In this document: positions 17,277 to 26,554 of the stretch, piece by piece
Layout of the letters: every line of letters begins with the position of its first letter
How positions within the stretch are numbered: the first letter of the stretch is position 1
Assembly: GCA_030949385.1 (NCBI GenBank)
Contig: JAUZSP010000006.1
Span: 1-64,000 of the forward strand
Origin: Gammaproteobacteria bacterium
GTDB lineage: Bacteria > Pseudomonadota > Gammaproteobacteria > JAUZRS01
DNA: 64,000 nucleotides
Direction of reading: 5' to 3'
Made by a program: the position numbers and the translations under genes
Notes under the pieces: model-generated
Told to the model about the DNA's origin: nothing
The model's database searches: none
What the model saw: only the letters and a program-made list of their open reading frames with translations

Positions 17277-18734
17277 ATGAGTGAGGAACTGTTGATCAAT
17301 ATTACCCCGCAAGAGACGCGGGTGGCGGTGGTGGAAAATGGCGCATTACAAGACGTTTATATCGAACGTGAGCGTTGTTTGGGCATTGTGGGTAATATTT
17401 ATAAAGGCCGTGTGGTGCGGGTGCTTCCAGGGATGGAAGCGGCCTTTGTTGATATTGGTCTGCAACGTACCGCTTTTTTGCACGTCTCCGACATCGCGTG
17501 TAACGCTGGGCGTAAAGGTGAGGGAGAAAAACGAACGATCAATGAGCTGTTGCATGAGAGTCAAACTCTGCTGGTGCAGGTAATCAAAGATCCCTTGGGC
17601 AGCAAAGGTGCTCGCTTGACCACGCATCTAACCATTCCTTCTCGCTATTTGGTTTTCATGCCCGGTGAGTGCAATGTGGGCATCTCCAGTAAAATTGAGG
17701 GCGATGTAGAGCGTAATCGGCTGAAAAGTATGCTGAAAGAGTATCGCCAAGAGCAGCAGGGCGGTTACATCATTCGTACCGCTGCGGAAGGCGCTGAAGA
17801 AGGCGCTCTGCTGCGGGATGTGGATTTTCTGGATAAATTGTGGACGGTGATCCAAGAGCGGGTTAAGAGTGTGGAGAAAGGCGCTCTGGTGCATGCGGAT
17901 CTGCCGTTGAAACTGCGTACTTTACGAGACATGTTCGGCGGCTCCATTGAGCGCATTCGAGTGGATTCCCGCGAGTCTTATCAACAGATGAAGGTGTTTG
18001 CCGAGGAGTTTTTACCGGAAATTTTGGATCGCCTCGATCACTACCCAGGTGAGCGGCCGTTGTTTGATATTTACAATGTGGAAGACGAAATCCAAAAAGC
18101 GCTGGGGCGCAAGGTGCAGCTTAAATCCGGTGGCTATTTGATCTTTGATCAGACTGAGGCGATGACCACGGTGGACGTCAATACAGGGGCATTTGTCGGT
18201 CATCGCACCTTGGAAGAGACCATTTTTAAGACCAATCTGGAGGCAGCTCAGGCGATTGCACGGCAGCTGCGGCTGCGTAACTTGGGCGGTATCATCATTA
18301 TTGATTTTATCGACATGTTGCGTGAAGAGCATAAGAAACAGGTGTTGTGGGCGTTGGAGAAGTGTCTGGAAAAAGACCACGTAAAAACCCAAGTTTGTGA
18401 TGTTTCGGCGCTGGGGCTGGTGGAGATGACCCGCAAACGCACCCGTGAAAGTTTGGAACATGTGCTCTGTGAGCCGTGTCCAGAGTGTAAGGGTTCGGGA
18501 TCGGTGAAATCGCCGGAGAGCATCTGTTATGAGATTTTTCGTGAGATTTTGCGTGAAGCGCGTCAATTTGATGCCAAAGAGATGATGGTGTTGGCCTCTC
18601 AGGATGTGGTGGACATGTTGTTGGACGAGGAGTCCAACAGTTTGGCGGAGTTGGAAGATTTTATTGGTATCTCTACCCGTTTGCAGGTGGAGGCGCTCTA
18701 TACCCAAGAGCAGTACGACATAGTGTTACTGTAG
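17277..18734 (+). CDS. rng: Ribonuclease G
   Basis: An endoribonuclease of the RNase E/G family that matures 16S rRNA 5' ends and helps mRNA turnover. The start at 17277 (MSEELLINI) has a strong GGAGG upstream. The 485 residues include the S1 domain (NIYKGRVVRVLPGMEAAFVD), the 5' sensor and DNase-I-like catalytic domain (MTTVDVNTGAFVG and GGIIIIDFIDM, with the metal-binding aspartates) and the zinc link CEPCPEC. No RNase-E-like scaffold tail is present, which marks it as RNase G. yhdP follows almost immediately, a conserved pairing. Confidence 0.96.
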   Translation: MSEELLINITPQETRVAVVENGALQDVYIERERCLGIVGNIYKGRVVRVLPGMEAAFVDIGLQRTAFLHVSDIACNAGRKGEGEKRTINELLHESQTLLVQVIKDPLGSKGARLTTHLTIPSRYLVFMPGECNVGISSKIEGDVERNRLKSMLKEYRQEQQGGYIIRTAAEGAEEGALLRDVDFLDKLWTVIQERVKSVEKGALVHADLPLKLRTLRDMFGGSIERIRVDSRESYQQMKVFAEEFLPEILDRLDHYPGERPLFDIYNVEDEIQKALGRKVQLKSGGYLIFDQTEAMTTVDVNTGAFVGHRTLEETIFKTNLEAAQAIARQLRLRNLGGIIIIDFIDMLREEHKKQVLWALEKCLEKDHVKTQVCDVSALGLVEMTRKRTRESLEHVLCEPCPECKGSGSVKSPESICYEIFREILREARQFDAKEMMVLASQDVVDMLLDEESNSLAELEDFIGISTRLQVEALYTQEQYDIVLL

Positions 18735-18741
18735 TGGCGTG

Positions 18742-21700
18742 ATGAAACGCTTTTTAAACAGAGTGTGGGGGTTTGCTTGGATGCTGTTAGCGGTGTTTTT
18801 GATCGCCGCTGCGGTCTTTGTGGGAGCCATGCGTTTGTTGTTGCCGTTTGCGGCAGATTATCGCGCCGATGTGGAGCAATGGGTCAGCGATTACCTGCAG
18901 GTGCAGGTGCAGATTGAAAAATTGGATCTGCAATGGCGTGGTTTTGCCCCCAGTTTAAAGCTGGTCAATATCGGTTTGATCGGTGCGGAGTCCGGTGAGG
19001 AGGAGCTGCGTTTGGCTGAGGCGTACATTGACCTGGATCTAGCTGGAGTGATTCGTCACCATCGTTTTCAGATTCGGCGCATCAGTCTGGAGGGTTTAAG
19101 TCTGGAAATTCATCGGGATCTTCAGGGCAACCTCTCTTTGGCCGGTTTGGATGCTGAAGGTGCTTCTGATGGTCGCCAATACTTGAAGTGGTTGCAGCAG
19201 GTTCGGGGTCTGCAACTGCTCGACAGTCAGCTGAATTTTTACGATGAACTGAACGATCAGAGTTACCGTTTTGATGATGTGGACATTCAGGTTCGCAATG
19301 AAGGTGAGCGGCATCGTTTGTGGGCAAAAGTCGATTTGCCGTTTCGTTTTGGTAAAACCTTAGAGTTTGGTTTGGATTTTGAGGGACCCGCTCATCACCC
19401 CGAGTTGTGGCAGGGGGTGGTTTATGTCAAAGCCCGTCGTTTGCGGCTGCACAATTGGCTGGAATATTGGCCCGAGAGTCCGTTTCAGATCGAGTCGGGT
19501 TGGTTTGAATTTGAACTTTGGAGCCGTTGGGACAGGGGGGAACTGACCTCTTTAAGTGCTAAGACAGCACTGGCAGAGTTGTCTATTGCTTCGCGTTCAG
19601 AGCCGTCAGAATTGCAGACCTTGAAGAAATTTTCCGCCAATTGGCATTGGCAGCCGGAAAAATTGGGTTGGCGTTTGGATGTTAATCAACTCAAGTTTCA
19701 GAGTACGGCAGAACCTTGGCCGGTGGGTGGGTTTAGTTTTTCCTCAAATGCCAGGCGTCTGACAAAAGCCACCGAGTTGGCTTTTTCTGCTGATTATTTG
19801 CGTCTGCACGAATTGTTGCCGCTGTTAAAAATGATTCCTAGCCGTTCCTTTGAGTCTGAAGCGCGACACCTGTTGCTGAATGTGCAGCGGCTTAACCTGC
19901 ACGGTGAAGTGCAAGATTTACAGTTGCAGTATCGACCTGATCAAACGGGTTTGCAGGGACTTGATTTACACGCAAAATTTAACCAATTGGGTTGGCAGGG
20001 GTATGAAGCCCTGCCCAGTGTGCAGGGTTTGCACGGTGCAGTTGAGGTTGATGCTAAATTAGCAACCCTGCTGTTGGACAGCCAAAAGGTACGTTTTGAA
20101 TTGCCGAGCTTGTTTCGCCAACCCCTGCAACTCAACCAGCTACAGGGGGCTTTTCAACTGAGCCAAAATGGGACGGAGTGGCAGCTGCATTCACCGAAGT
20201 TACAGCTGGCAACAGAGAATCTGGCTATCGTATCTCGCGTGAAGCTGCGTTTTAAACCGCAACAAGCGCCTTTTTTGGATCTGCGCAGCCATTTTTTGCG
20301 TGGAGATCTGAGCGCGCTCTCGGATTATTTGCCGGTTGGTATTATGTCGTCAAATTTGGTCAATTGGTTGGATAGCGGGATTAAAAGCGGCGAACTCAGC
20401 TCAGGTGGGCTGCTTGTATACGGTCAGGCGGATCGGTTTCCTTTCCGTGATAATGAGGGTGTGTTTGATATCGTCTTGGATCTGGACAAGGTGCGTTTGC
20501 AGTACGATCCCCGTTGGCCTGATATTGAGCAGTTGAAGGCACAACTGCACTTTTTTGGCTCGCGTTTGGATATTCTTGCCGTTGAAGCTGATTCTCGTGG
20601 TATTGCTTTGAGTGATAGCCAAATTACCTTTGAAGATTTGCAGCAGGCGCAACTGCGAGTGGATGCCAATTTAAGCGGCGAACTGCAAACGATGTTGGAT
20701 TTTGTCCGTCACAGCCCTTTAAAAACCTCGGTGGGGAATTTTTTATTGGATCTGCAAGCCAAAGGCGAAGCTACTTTGGGACTGAAATTAGACATTCCTC
20801 TGACGGCAACACAACGCACCAAAGTTTCGGGTGTGCTGAATTTAAATCAAAACCGGCTCGATTCAAAGCAGCTGAATGTCCGTTTGAGTCGCTGTGATGG
20901 AGCGATCAGCTTCAGTGAAAAAGCCTTTGTGATTAAAAAAGTGCGGGCCTATCTGAATGGGCGTCTGTTGAAGATTAAAACGGCATTGTTAAACGATAAA
21001 AACCAAAGAGTGACCCGTTTGAGTTTTCGTACTCAGCAAAAAGCGGCTACCTTGAGTAAACAATATAACGTGGCTCTGGGAGATTATCTGCATGGGCGCT
21101 CTTTATGGCAATTGGATCTGGACATTCCACACTCTGATTTTGGCTCGCCTCTGTTGCGTTTGAGCAGTTCATTGAAAGGCACGGAGGTAAGCTTGCCAGC
21201 GCCCTTTACTAAATCGCAGCAAGAGGTGAAAAGGTTGCTGCTGGAGACCCGTTTGGCTTCGGGTTTGGGCGTACAGACATTGCGTTTTCAATACGGTAAA
21301 GCAGTACACGGTCTGTTTCAGTTTGAGCGCCAGCGTAAAGAGGTCAAGTTGGTGCGGGGTGAACTGCGTTTTCATGACGGTGAGGCTGAACTGCCCGTTT
21401 CTCAAGGGATTCGTTTGGCTGGAAACCTGCCCGAGTTGCCGCTGGATCGTTGGTTGGCGGTGATCCAAAACCAAACTGATTCTGGGGGTGAAGGAGCAGC
21501 TGATCTGTTGGCGGCGGTGGATTTGAAAGTGAAACAGGCAACTTTGTTTGGCAAACCGCTCTTTCCGGTGGCGTTGCAACTGGAGCGGCAACCGAATAAC
21601 TGGATTGCTCGTCTGAACAGCGACGGTGTGCGGGGGCGGATGATTCTGTCGAGAAAGGACTTTATAAACCAACCTTTGGTGATCAATCTCTCGCAGTTGG

Positions 21701-22641
21701 ATTTGAGTGCCTTTCAGCGAGCGGGTTTGGATGAGAGCGCTGCATCATCGGAAGAGTGGTTGATTAATCCGCGTCTGTTACCCCCCCTGAAAGTCTCCAT
21801 TGAGGAGTTGCGCTTGGGAGAGCAGCGTTTGCGACAGGTGCAGTTGCAGACAAGGCGTGAAGTCGATGGTCTGTCGATCCGGCGTTTGGGCTTTACCAAC
21901 CCGAATCTGGAGATGCTGGCTCAAGGCTATTGGCGTTCGGAACAGAGTGCGGATCGCAGGGCGGTGGTGGCACAGCAGAGTCGCTTGAAATTGACCATCA
22001 GCAGCGATGATTTGGGAGCAGGCTTTCGGGATTTGGGTTATGCCGATGCGATTCATGAAGGTCATGGCAAATTGAAAGCGAACCTCTCTTGGCCTGGGTC
22101 GCCTTTTCAGCCTCAAGCAGCGATGCTGAAAGGCAACCTGTCGATGTTGTTTAAAGAGGGGCAGTTAAGCTCTCTGAACCCGGGGGTGGGGCGTATTTTT
22201 GGTCTGTTGAGTTTGCAAGCGTTACCCCGTCGTTTGTCGTTGGATTTCAAAGATTTTTTCAGAAAGGGGTTTGGTTTTGATCTTATCAAGGGCAGTTTTT
22301 CTTTTGCTGACGGTCAGGCCTACACCAGTAACATGATGATGAAAGGGCCGATTGGGCATGTGTTGGTCAAGGGGCGCACCGGTTTGGTAGCGCAAGATTA
22401 CGATCAGGTGATTACCATCAATCCCAATTTGGCCGGTTCACTGCCATTGGTGGGGTTGTTGGCGGGTGGCACGGGGGTGGGGTTGGCGGTGTTGGCTTTG
22501 GAGGGAATTTTAAAAGCCATGGGAGCGAAAGTCGAGGAGCTGGGACAATTGAAATATACTTTGGGCGGAAGTTGGGCGAATCCCGCTTTGGTGCTGGTGG
22601 CAGGAGAGAGTTTTGAGGATGAAAATGACGATGAGTTGTAG
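18742..22641 (+). CDS. yhdP: YhdP, AsmA-like phospholipid-transport protein
   Basis: A giant (about 1299 residues) AsmA-family protein. It has one N-terminal membrane helix (GFAWMLLAVFLIAAAVFVGA) and a very long periplasmic body of repeated beta segments. The family forms hydrophobic bridges that carry phospholipids to the outer membrane. The C-terminal family block is clear (RLSLDFKDFFRKGFGFDLIK, then KGPIGHVLVKGRTGLVAQDY). An in-frame GTG at 18739 is an alternative start by one codon. It starts seven bases after rng and overlaps the next small gene by 17 bases. It is one of several envelope-lipid genes in the window. Confidence 0.93.
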   Translation: MKRFLNRVWGFAWMLLAVFLIAAAVFVGAMRLLLPFAADYRADVEQWVSDYLQVQVQIEKLDLQWRGFAPSLKLVNIGLIGAESGEEELRLAEAYIDLDLAGVIRHHRFQIRRISLEGLSLEIHRDLQGNLSLAGLDAEGASDGRQYLKWLQQVRGLQLLDSQLNFYDELNDQSYRFDDVDIQVRNEGERHRLWAKVDLPFRFGKTLEFGLDFEGPAHHPELWQGVVYVKARRLRLHNWLEYWPESPFQIESGWFEFELWSRWDRGELTSLSAKTALAELSIASRSEPSELQTLKKFSANWHWQPEKLGWRLDVNQLKFQSTAEPWPVGGFSFSSNARRLTKATELAFSADYLRLHELLPLLKMIPSRSFESEARHLLLNVQRLNLHGEVQDLQLQYRPDQTGLQGLDLHAKFNQLGWQGYEALPSVQGLHGAVEVDAKLATLLLDSQKVRFELPSLFRQPLQLNQLQGAFQLSQNGTEWQLHSPKLQLATENLAIVSRVKLRFKPQQAPFLDLRSHFLRGDLSALSDYLPVGIMSSNLVNWLDSGIKSGELSSGGLLVYGQADRFPFRDNEGVFDIVLDLDKVRLQYDPRWPDIEQLKAQLHFFGSRLDILAVEADSRGIALSDSQITFEDLQQAQLRVDANLSGELQTMLDFVRHSPLKTSVGNFLLDLQAKGEATLGLKLDIPLTATQRTKVSGVLNLNQNRLDSKQLNVRLSRCDGAISFSEKAFVIKKVRAYLNGRLLKIKTALLNDKNQRVTRLSFRTQQKAATLSKQYNVALGDYLHGRSLWQLDLDIPHSDFGSPLLRLSSSLKGTEVSLPAPFTKSQQEVKRLLLETRLASGLGVQTLRFQYGKAVHGLFQFERQRKEVKLVRGELRFHDGEAELPVSQGIRLAGNLPELPLDRWLAVIQNQTDSGGEGAADLLAAVDLKVKQATLFGKPLFPVALQLERQPNNWIARLNSDGVRGRMILSRKDFINQPLVINLSQLDLSAFQRAGLDESAASSEEWLINPRLLPPLKVSIEELRLGEQRLRQVQLQTRREVDGLSIRRLGFTNPNLEMLAQGYWRSEQSADRRAVVAQQSRLKLTISSDDLGAGFRDLGYADAIHEGHGKLKANLSWPGSPFQPQAAMLKGNLSMLFKEGQLSSLNPGVGRIFGLLSLQALPRRLSLDFKDFFRKGFGFDLIKGSFSFADGQAYTSNMMMKGPIGHVLVKGRTGLVAQDYDQVITINPNLAGSLPLVGLLAGGTGVGLAVLALEGILKAMGAKVEELGQLKYTLGGSWANPALVLVAGESFEDENDDEL

Positions 22642-22984
22642 TTCGGTAGTATTGCGTTACGCTCTATTGATGGGATGTGTGTTATCAGGGTCACTCTCTG
22701 CTCAGGCGTTGTATTCCATCACTGCCGAGCAGTGGTCACAGCCGCGCAGCGGTGAGCGGGTGATGGCCTTGCCAGCGATTGAGCCGTTGCTGCAAGGTTG
22801 GCGTGACGATCCGACACAGCGAATTGAAGTGCTCTATCCTGGAGGGGAGAGTGGGGTGTTATGGGCAAAGGAGCTGCAAGATTGGTTGGTGGCATTGGGA
22901 ACGCCCTCTGCGCAGATTCAGATCCGTGTTGGCAGTCAAGCTGCGAACCGTTTGCAAATAAAAATTTTAACCTTTAAGGAGTAG
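22625..22984 (+). CDS. Small exported protein, unknown function
   Basis: About 119 residues with a signal peptide (YALLMGCVLSGSLSAQALYS). The mature part of about 90 residues includes VLYPGGESGVLWAKELQDWL and a terminal VGSQAANRLQIKILTF. Ordered helix and strand with a short Arg-Leu-Gln-Ile-Lys end are reminiscent of small OmpA-like modules, but I cannot assign it. The chosen start at 22625 has GAGG six bases upstream; ATGs at 22619 and 22631 are alternatives. It overlaps the end of yhdP and lies five bases before the nitrilase gene, so it belongs to the rng-yhdP operon. Confidence 0.6.
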   Translation: MTMSCSSVVLRYALLMGCVLSGSLSAQALYSITAEQWSQPRSGERVMALPAIEPLLQGWRDDPTQRIEVLYPGGESGVLWAKELQDWLVALGTPSAQIQIRVGSQAANRLQIKILTFKE

Positions 22985-22989
22985 GTGCA

Positions 22990-23814
22990 GTGAGTACAGT
23001 GGCAGCAATTCAGATGGCTTCTGGGCCGAACGTGCAGGCAAATCTATTGGAAGCAGCGGGGTTGATTGGCAACGCAGCTGAGGCGGGTGCTGAGCTGATT
23101 GTCTTGCCGGAAAACTTCGGCATGATGGGGATGAAACCAGAGGATGTGCTTAAAGTGATGGAGCAACCGGGTTCGGGTTTGATGCAGGATTTTCTTGCCG
23201 ATCAAGCAAAAAAATACGGGGTTTGGTTGGTGGGCGGTACGGTGCCATTGAGTAGCAGCGATGAAAAACGGGTGCGCCAATCGTGCCTGTTGTTTGATGA
23301 TAAGGGCGAGCAGGTGGCGCGTTACGACAAACTGCATCTGTTTGATGTGCAGATCGAAGAGAGCGGCGACAGCTACCATGAATCGTCGGTGATTGAACCT
23401 GGTAACGAGGCGGTGGTGGTGGATACGCCGTTTGGTAAGTTGGGTTTGGCGATCTGTTATGACCTGCGTTTCCCTGAGCTGTTTCGACAGTTGGTGGATA
23501 AGGGCATGGAGATCGCAGCGGTGCCGAGCGCCTTTACCAGTATCACCGGTAAAGCCCATTGGGAGCCGTTGGTGCGCGCCCGAGCGATTGAAAATTTGAG
23601 CCATGTGGTGGCTGCTGCACAAGGAGGCTATCACATCAACGGCCGCGCCACCTACGGCCACAGTGTCATTGTCGATCCTTGGGGGAGTAAATTGGCTGAG
23701 ATGTCACAAGGTGTGGGCTATGTTTCGGCACGGTTGGATCGAGAGCGCCTTAACAGCACGCGGAAAAATTTTCCTGTGATTGAACATCGTCGTCTGCGTT
23801 GTGAGATGGTTTAG
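22990..23814 (+). CDS. Carbon-nitrogen hydrolase (nitrilase superfamily, Nit type)
   Basis: A 274-residue nitrilase-superfamily amidase, the gene that commonly follows yhdP. The Glu-Lys-Cys triad is visible: E in IVLPENFGMMG, K in ARYDKLHLFDV and C in GLAICYDLRFPELF. The Nit1/NIT2 branch hydrolyses deaminated glutathione and related omega-amides as metabolite repair. That activity is likely here but not proven by sequence. The GTG start has AAGGAG eight bases upstream. No tldD gene follows, although it often does in relatives. Confidence 0.88.
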   Translation: MSTVAAIQMASGPNVQANLLEAAGLIGNAAEAGAELIVLPENFGMMGMKPEDVLKVMEQPGSGLMQDFLADQAKKYGVWLVGGTVPLSSSDEKRVRQSCLLFDDKGEQVARYDKLHLFDVQIEESGDSYHESSVIEPGNEAVVVDTPFGKLGLAICYDLRFPELFRQLVDKGMEIAAVPSAFTSITGKAHWEPLVRARAIENLSHVVAAAQGGYHINGRATYGHSVIVDPWGSKLAEMSQGVGYVSARLDRERLNSTRKNFPVIEHRRLRCEMV

Positions 23815-23898
23815 GGTATAAAGGCAATTTTTGGGTCTGAGGATTTTAGTCAGACCCCGCTTAGACTTAATCGGCACTTTGTGCTTTAATCCGCTCCC

Positions 23899-25148
23899 AT
23901 GTCCTTACCACTTCCTCTGTTTATCGGTCTGCGTTACACCCGTGCCAAACGGCGTAACCATTTCATCTCTTTTATTTCCCTAACCTCGATGATGGGCATT
24001 GCCCTTGGGGTGCTGGCGTTGATCACGGTTTTGTCGGTGATGAACGGCTTTGAAAAGGAGCTGCGCGAACGCATCCTCGGCATGGCCGCTCATGCCAGTA
24101 TCTCCGCTAATGTGGGTCATCTCAGTGATTGGCAACGTGCTGAACAGCAGGCCTATCAGATCCCCGAGGTGGTGGGCGCTGCGCCTTACATTGAGGGTCA
24201 GGTGATGATGGTCAATGGCCAGCAGGTGAGCGGTGCGGTGATTCGAGGCGTGTTGCCCAGCCATGAACCGAAAGTCTCTGAAGTGTCTGAAAAGATGAAA
24301 GAGGGGGTTTAGATGATCTGAAAGCGGGGCATTTTGGTATTGTGCTCGGTTATGATTTGGCGCGTTTTCTCGGTGTTGAGGTGGGCGATAAAGTCACCAT
24401 GGTGACCCCGCAGGCCAACGTCACACCGATGGGCGTGTTGCCGCGTTTGAAACGTTTCAGTGTGGTGGGGATTTTTCAGGTGGGGATGTACGAATACGAC
24501 CGCTCCAGTGCCTTGATTCACATTGACGATGCCGCCCGTCTGTTGCGGATAAAAGAGGGTGAGGTGACGGGAGTGCGTTTGCGTTTGATGGATCTGTTTC
24601 AAGCGCCGCAGGTGATCAAACGCCTGAAGGAAGAGCTGGGGTTTCAGTATTGGATCACCGACTGGACGCAGAAAAATCAGAATTTCTTCCGTGCTGTTAA
24701 AACGGAAAAGACGGTGATGTTTGTTATTTTGGCGCTGATCGTGGCGGTGGCGGCTTTCAACATTGTTTCAACCTTGGTGATGGTGGTGACGGACAAACAG
24801 GCAGACATCGCTATTTTACGCACCTTGGGATTGACCCCTGCCAGCACCTTGCTGGTGTTTTTGGTGCAGGGTACCTTGATCGGTTTGATCGGTACGTTTT
24901 TAGGTGTGCTGGGCGGAGTGGCGCTGTCACTGAACGTCGGTACCTTGGTGCCGATGTTGGAGAACGTTTTGGGGGTTCAATTTCTCTCCCCCGAGGTCTA
25001 TTACATCAGCGACCTTCCTTCCGACTTGCATTGGAATGATGTGGTTAACATCGCCATGCTCTCTTTTGGTATGACCTTGTTGGCGACGATCTACCCTGCG
25101 TGGCAAGCGTCGCGAGTCGATCCGGCGGAGGCGCTGCGTTATGAGTGA
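23899..25148 (+). CDS. lolC: Lipoprotein-releasing permease LolC/LolF, one-base frameshift
   Basis: Inner-membrane permease of the Lol ABC transporter, which extracts outer-membrane lipoproteins for LolA. The first part ([20 protein letters not shown], then the first membrane helix) stops at 24312. The rest, from [18 protein letters not shown] through the three C-terminal membrane helices, is in another frame ending at 25148. Adding one G to the five-G run at 24303-24307 joins them as [20 protein letters not shown] and gives 416 residues, the normal length. lolD overlaps its end by 8 bases. No second permease gene follows lolD, so this may be the single-permease LolF arrangement. The gene should be essential, so a sequence error is likely. 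Confidence 0.9.
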
Positions 25149-25848
25149 GATCAAAATTCCGGTGGTGGAGTGTCGCCAGTTGCAGAAAAAATTTGTGCAG
25201 CGTGGTATGGACGATGTGGTGGTTTTGCAGGAGATCGACTTTAAGGTGCAGGCAGGGGAGCAGATCGCCATTGTGGGTACTTCGGGCAGTGGTAAAAGCA
25301 CTTTATTGCACTTAATGGGCGGTTTGGATACCCCCAGCTCTGGTGAGGTCTGGGTGGGTGGGCAAAATATGGCACGCCTCTCGCCTGCGGCGCGCGGCAC
25401 CTTGCGCAACCAAGAGATGGGGTTTGTTTACCAATTTCATCACCTGTTGCCGGAGTTCAGCGCGTTGGAGAATGTGGCCATGCCGCTGCTGATTCGTGGT
25501 TTGAGTCTGAAAGAGGCGCAAAAGCAGGCTAAGCCGTTGCTCGACGAGGTCGGTCTGTCACACCGTTTGCAGCACAAACCAGGTGAATTGTCGGGGGGGG
25601 AGCGTCAGCGGGCGGCCATTGCTCGTGCCTTGGTAACCAAACCGCGCTGCATTCTGGCTGATGAGCCAACAGGCAATCTGGATGAGCACACCGCCGAGCA
25701 GGTGATGGCGCTGTTTTTGGATCTGAACCGCGAGTATCACACCAGCTTTGTGGTGGTGACTCACAACCTAAAATTGGCGGCGCGGATGGAAAAAACCATG
25801 CGCCTCTCTGACGGTGGTTTGCACCAACAGTCAGGCACGGATCTTTAA
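25141..25848 (+). CDS. lolD: Lipoprotein-releasing ATPase LolD
   Basis: The 235-residue ATPase that powers lipoprotein release from the inner membrane. Walker A is [11 protein letters not shown], the ABC signature [15 protein letters not shown], and Walker [13 protein letters not shown]. The family feature [20 protein letters not shown] is clear. Its ATG lies inside the last codons of lolC, so the two are translationally coupled. Its stop abuts the stop of the convergent folE with no bases between. Confidence 0.96.
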   Translation: MSEIKIPVVECRQLQKKFVQRGMDDVVVLQEIDFKVQAGEQIAIVGTSGSGKSTLLHLMGGLDTPSSGEVWVGGQNMARLSPAARGTLRNQEMGFVYQFHHLLPEFSALENVAMPLLIRGLSLKEAQKQAKPLLDEVGLSHRLQHKPGELSGGERQRAAIARALVTKPRCILADEPTGNLDEHTAEQVMALFLDLNREYHTSFVVVTHNLKLAARMEKTMRLSDGGLHQQSGTDL

Positions 25849-26388
25849 TTACCGAATCAAATTCAAAAACTCATTGCGGGTGTTGATGTCCTCGCGGAAA
25901 CGCCCGAGCATCACAGAGGTGGTCATTACCGAATTTTGTTTCTCTACCCCACGCATCATCATGCAGAGGTGTTTGGCTTCGATCACTACACCAACGCCAG
26001 AACCGTTGGTGACCTCATTGATGGTTTCGGCGATCTGCTTGGTGAGGGTTTCCTGAATCTGCAAGCGACGCGCGTACATATCCACAATCCGAGCGATTTT
26101 TGACAGCCCGATCACCTTGCCCTTCGGCAGATAGGCCACATGGCACTTGCCAATAAATGGCAGCATGTGGTGTTCACACATAGAATAGAGCTCGATCTCC
26201 TTGACGATCACCATCTCATCGGTGTCCGACTCAAAAATAGCGCCGTTAACCACCTCTTCCACGCTCTGTTGATAACCCCGAGTGAGAAACTGCATCGCTT
26301 TAGCGGCACGTTTGGGTGTATCACGCAACCCGTCACGGGTGATGTCTTCACCGAGGGAGCTGATGATTTCTGAGTACTGTTTTTCCAT
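25849..26388 (-). CDS. folE: GTP cyclohydrolase I
   Basis: The first step of folate and tetrahydropterin synthesis: GTP to dihydroneopterin triphosphate. The 179-residue type IA enzyme has the zinc ligands in MCEHHMLPF and HLCMMMRG, plus the family segments [19 protein letters not shown] and QERLT-like [10 protein letters not shown]. It is shorter at the N terminus than the E. coli enzyme, as in many proteobacteria. Its start faces the FadE-like gene; the 166 bases between them hold both promoters. Confidence 0.96.
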   Translation of the reverse strand: MEKQYSEIISSLGEDITRDGLRDTPKRAAKAMQFLTRGYQQSVEEVVNGAIFESDTDEMVIVKEIELYSMCEHHMLPFIGKCHVAYLPKGKVIGLSKIARIVDMYARRLQIQETLTKQIAETINEVTNGSGVGVVIEAKHLCMMMRGVEKQNSVMTTSVMLGRFREDINTRNEFLNLIR

Positions 26389-26554
26389 GAGATAAGGGAG
26401 CCTTAGCAGGGGTGATAAATTGAGTGGCGCATTTTACGGCAACAGAGCCAGAGTTAATACCATAAAAACGGCGTGGATTTGCCGGTAAATCGAACTCACA
26501 GCGGAATCAGTGTCAGAGATTGAAGAGGATTCACCATAATTAAGGGGTGCTCTG

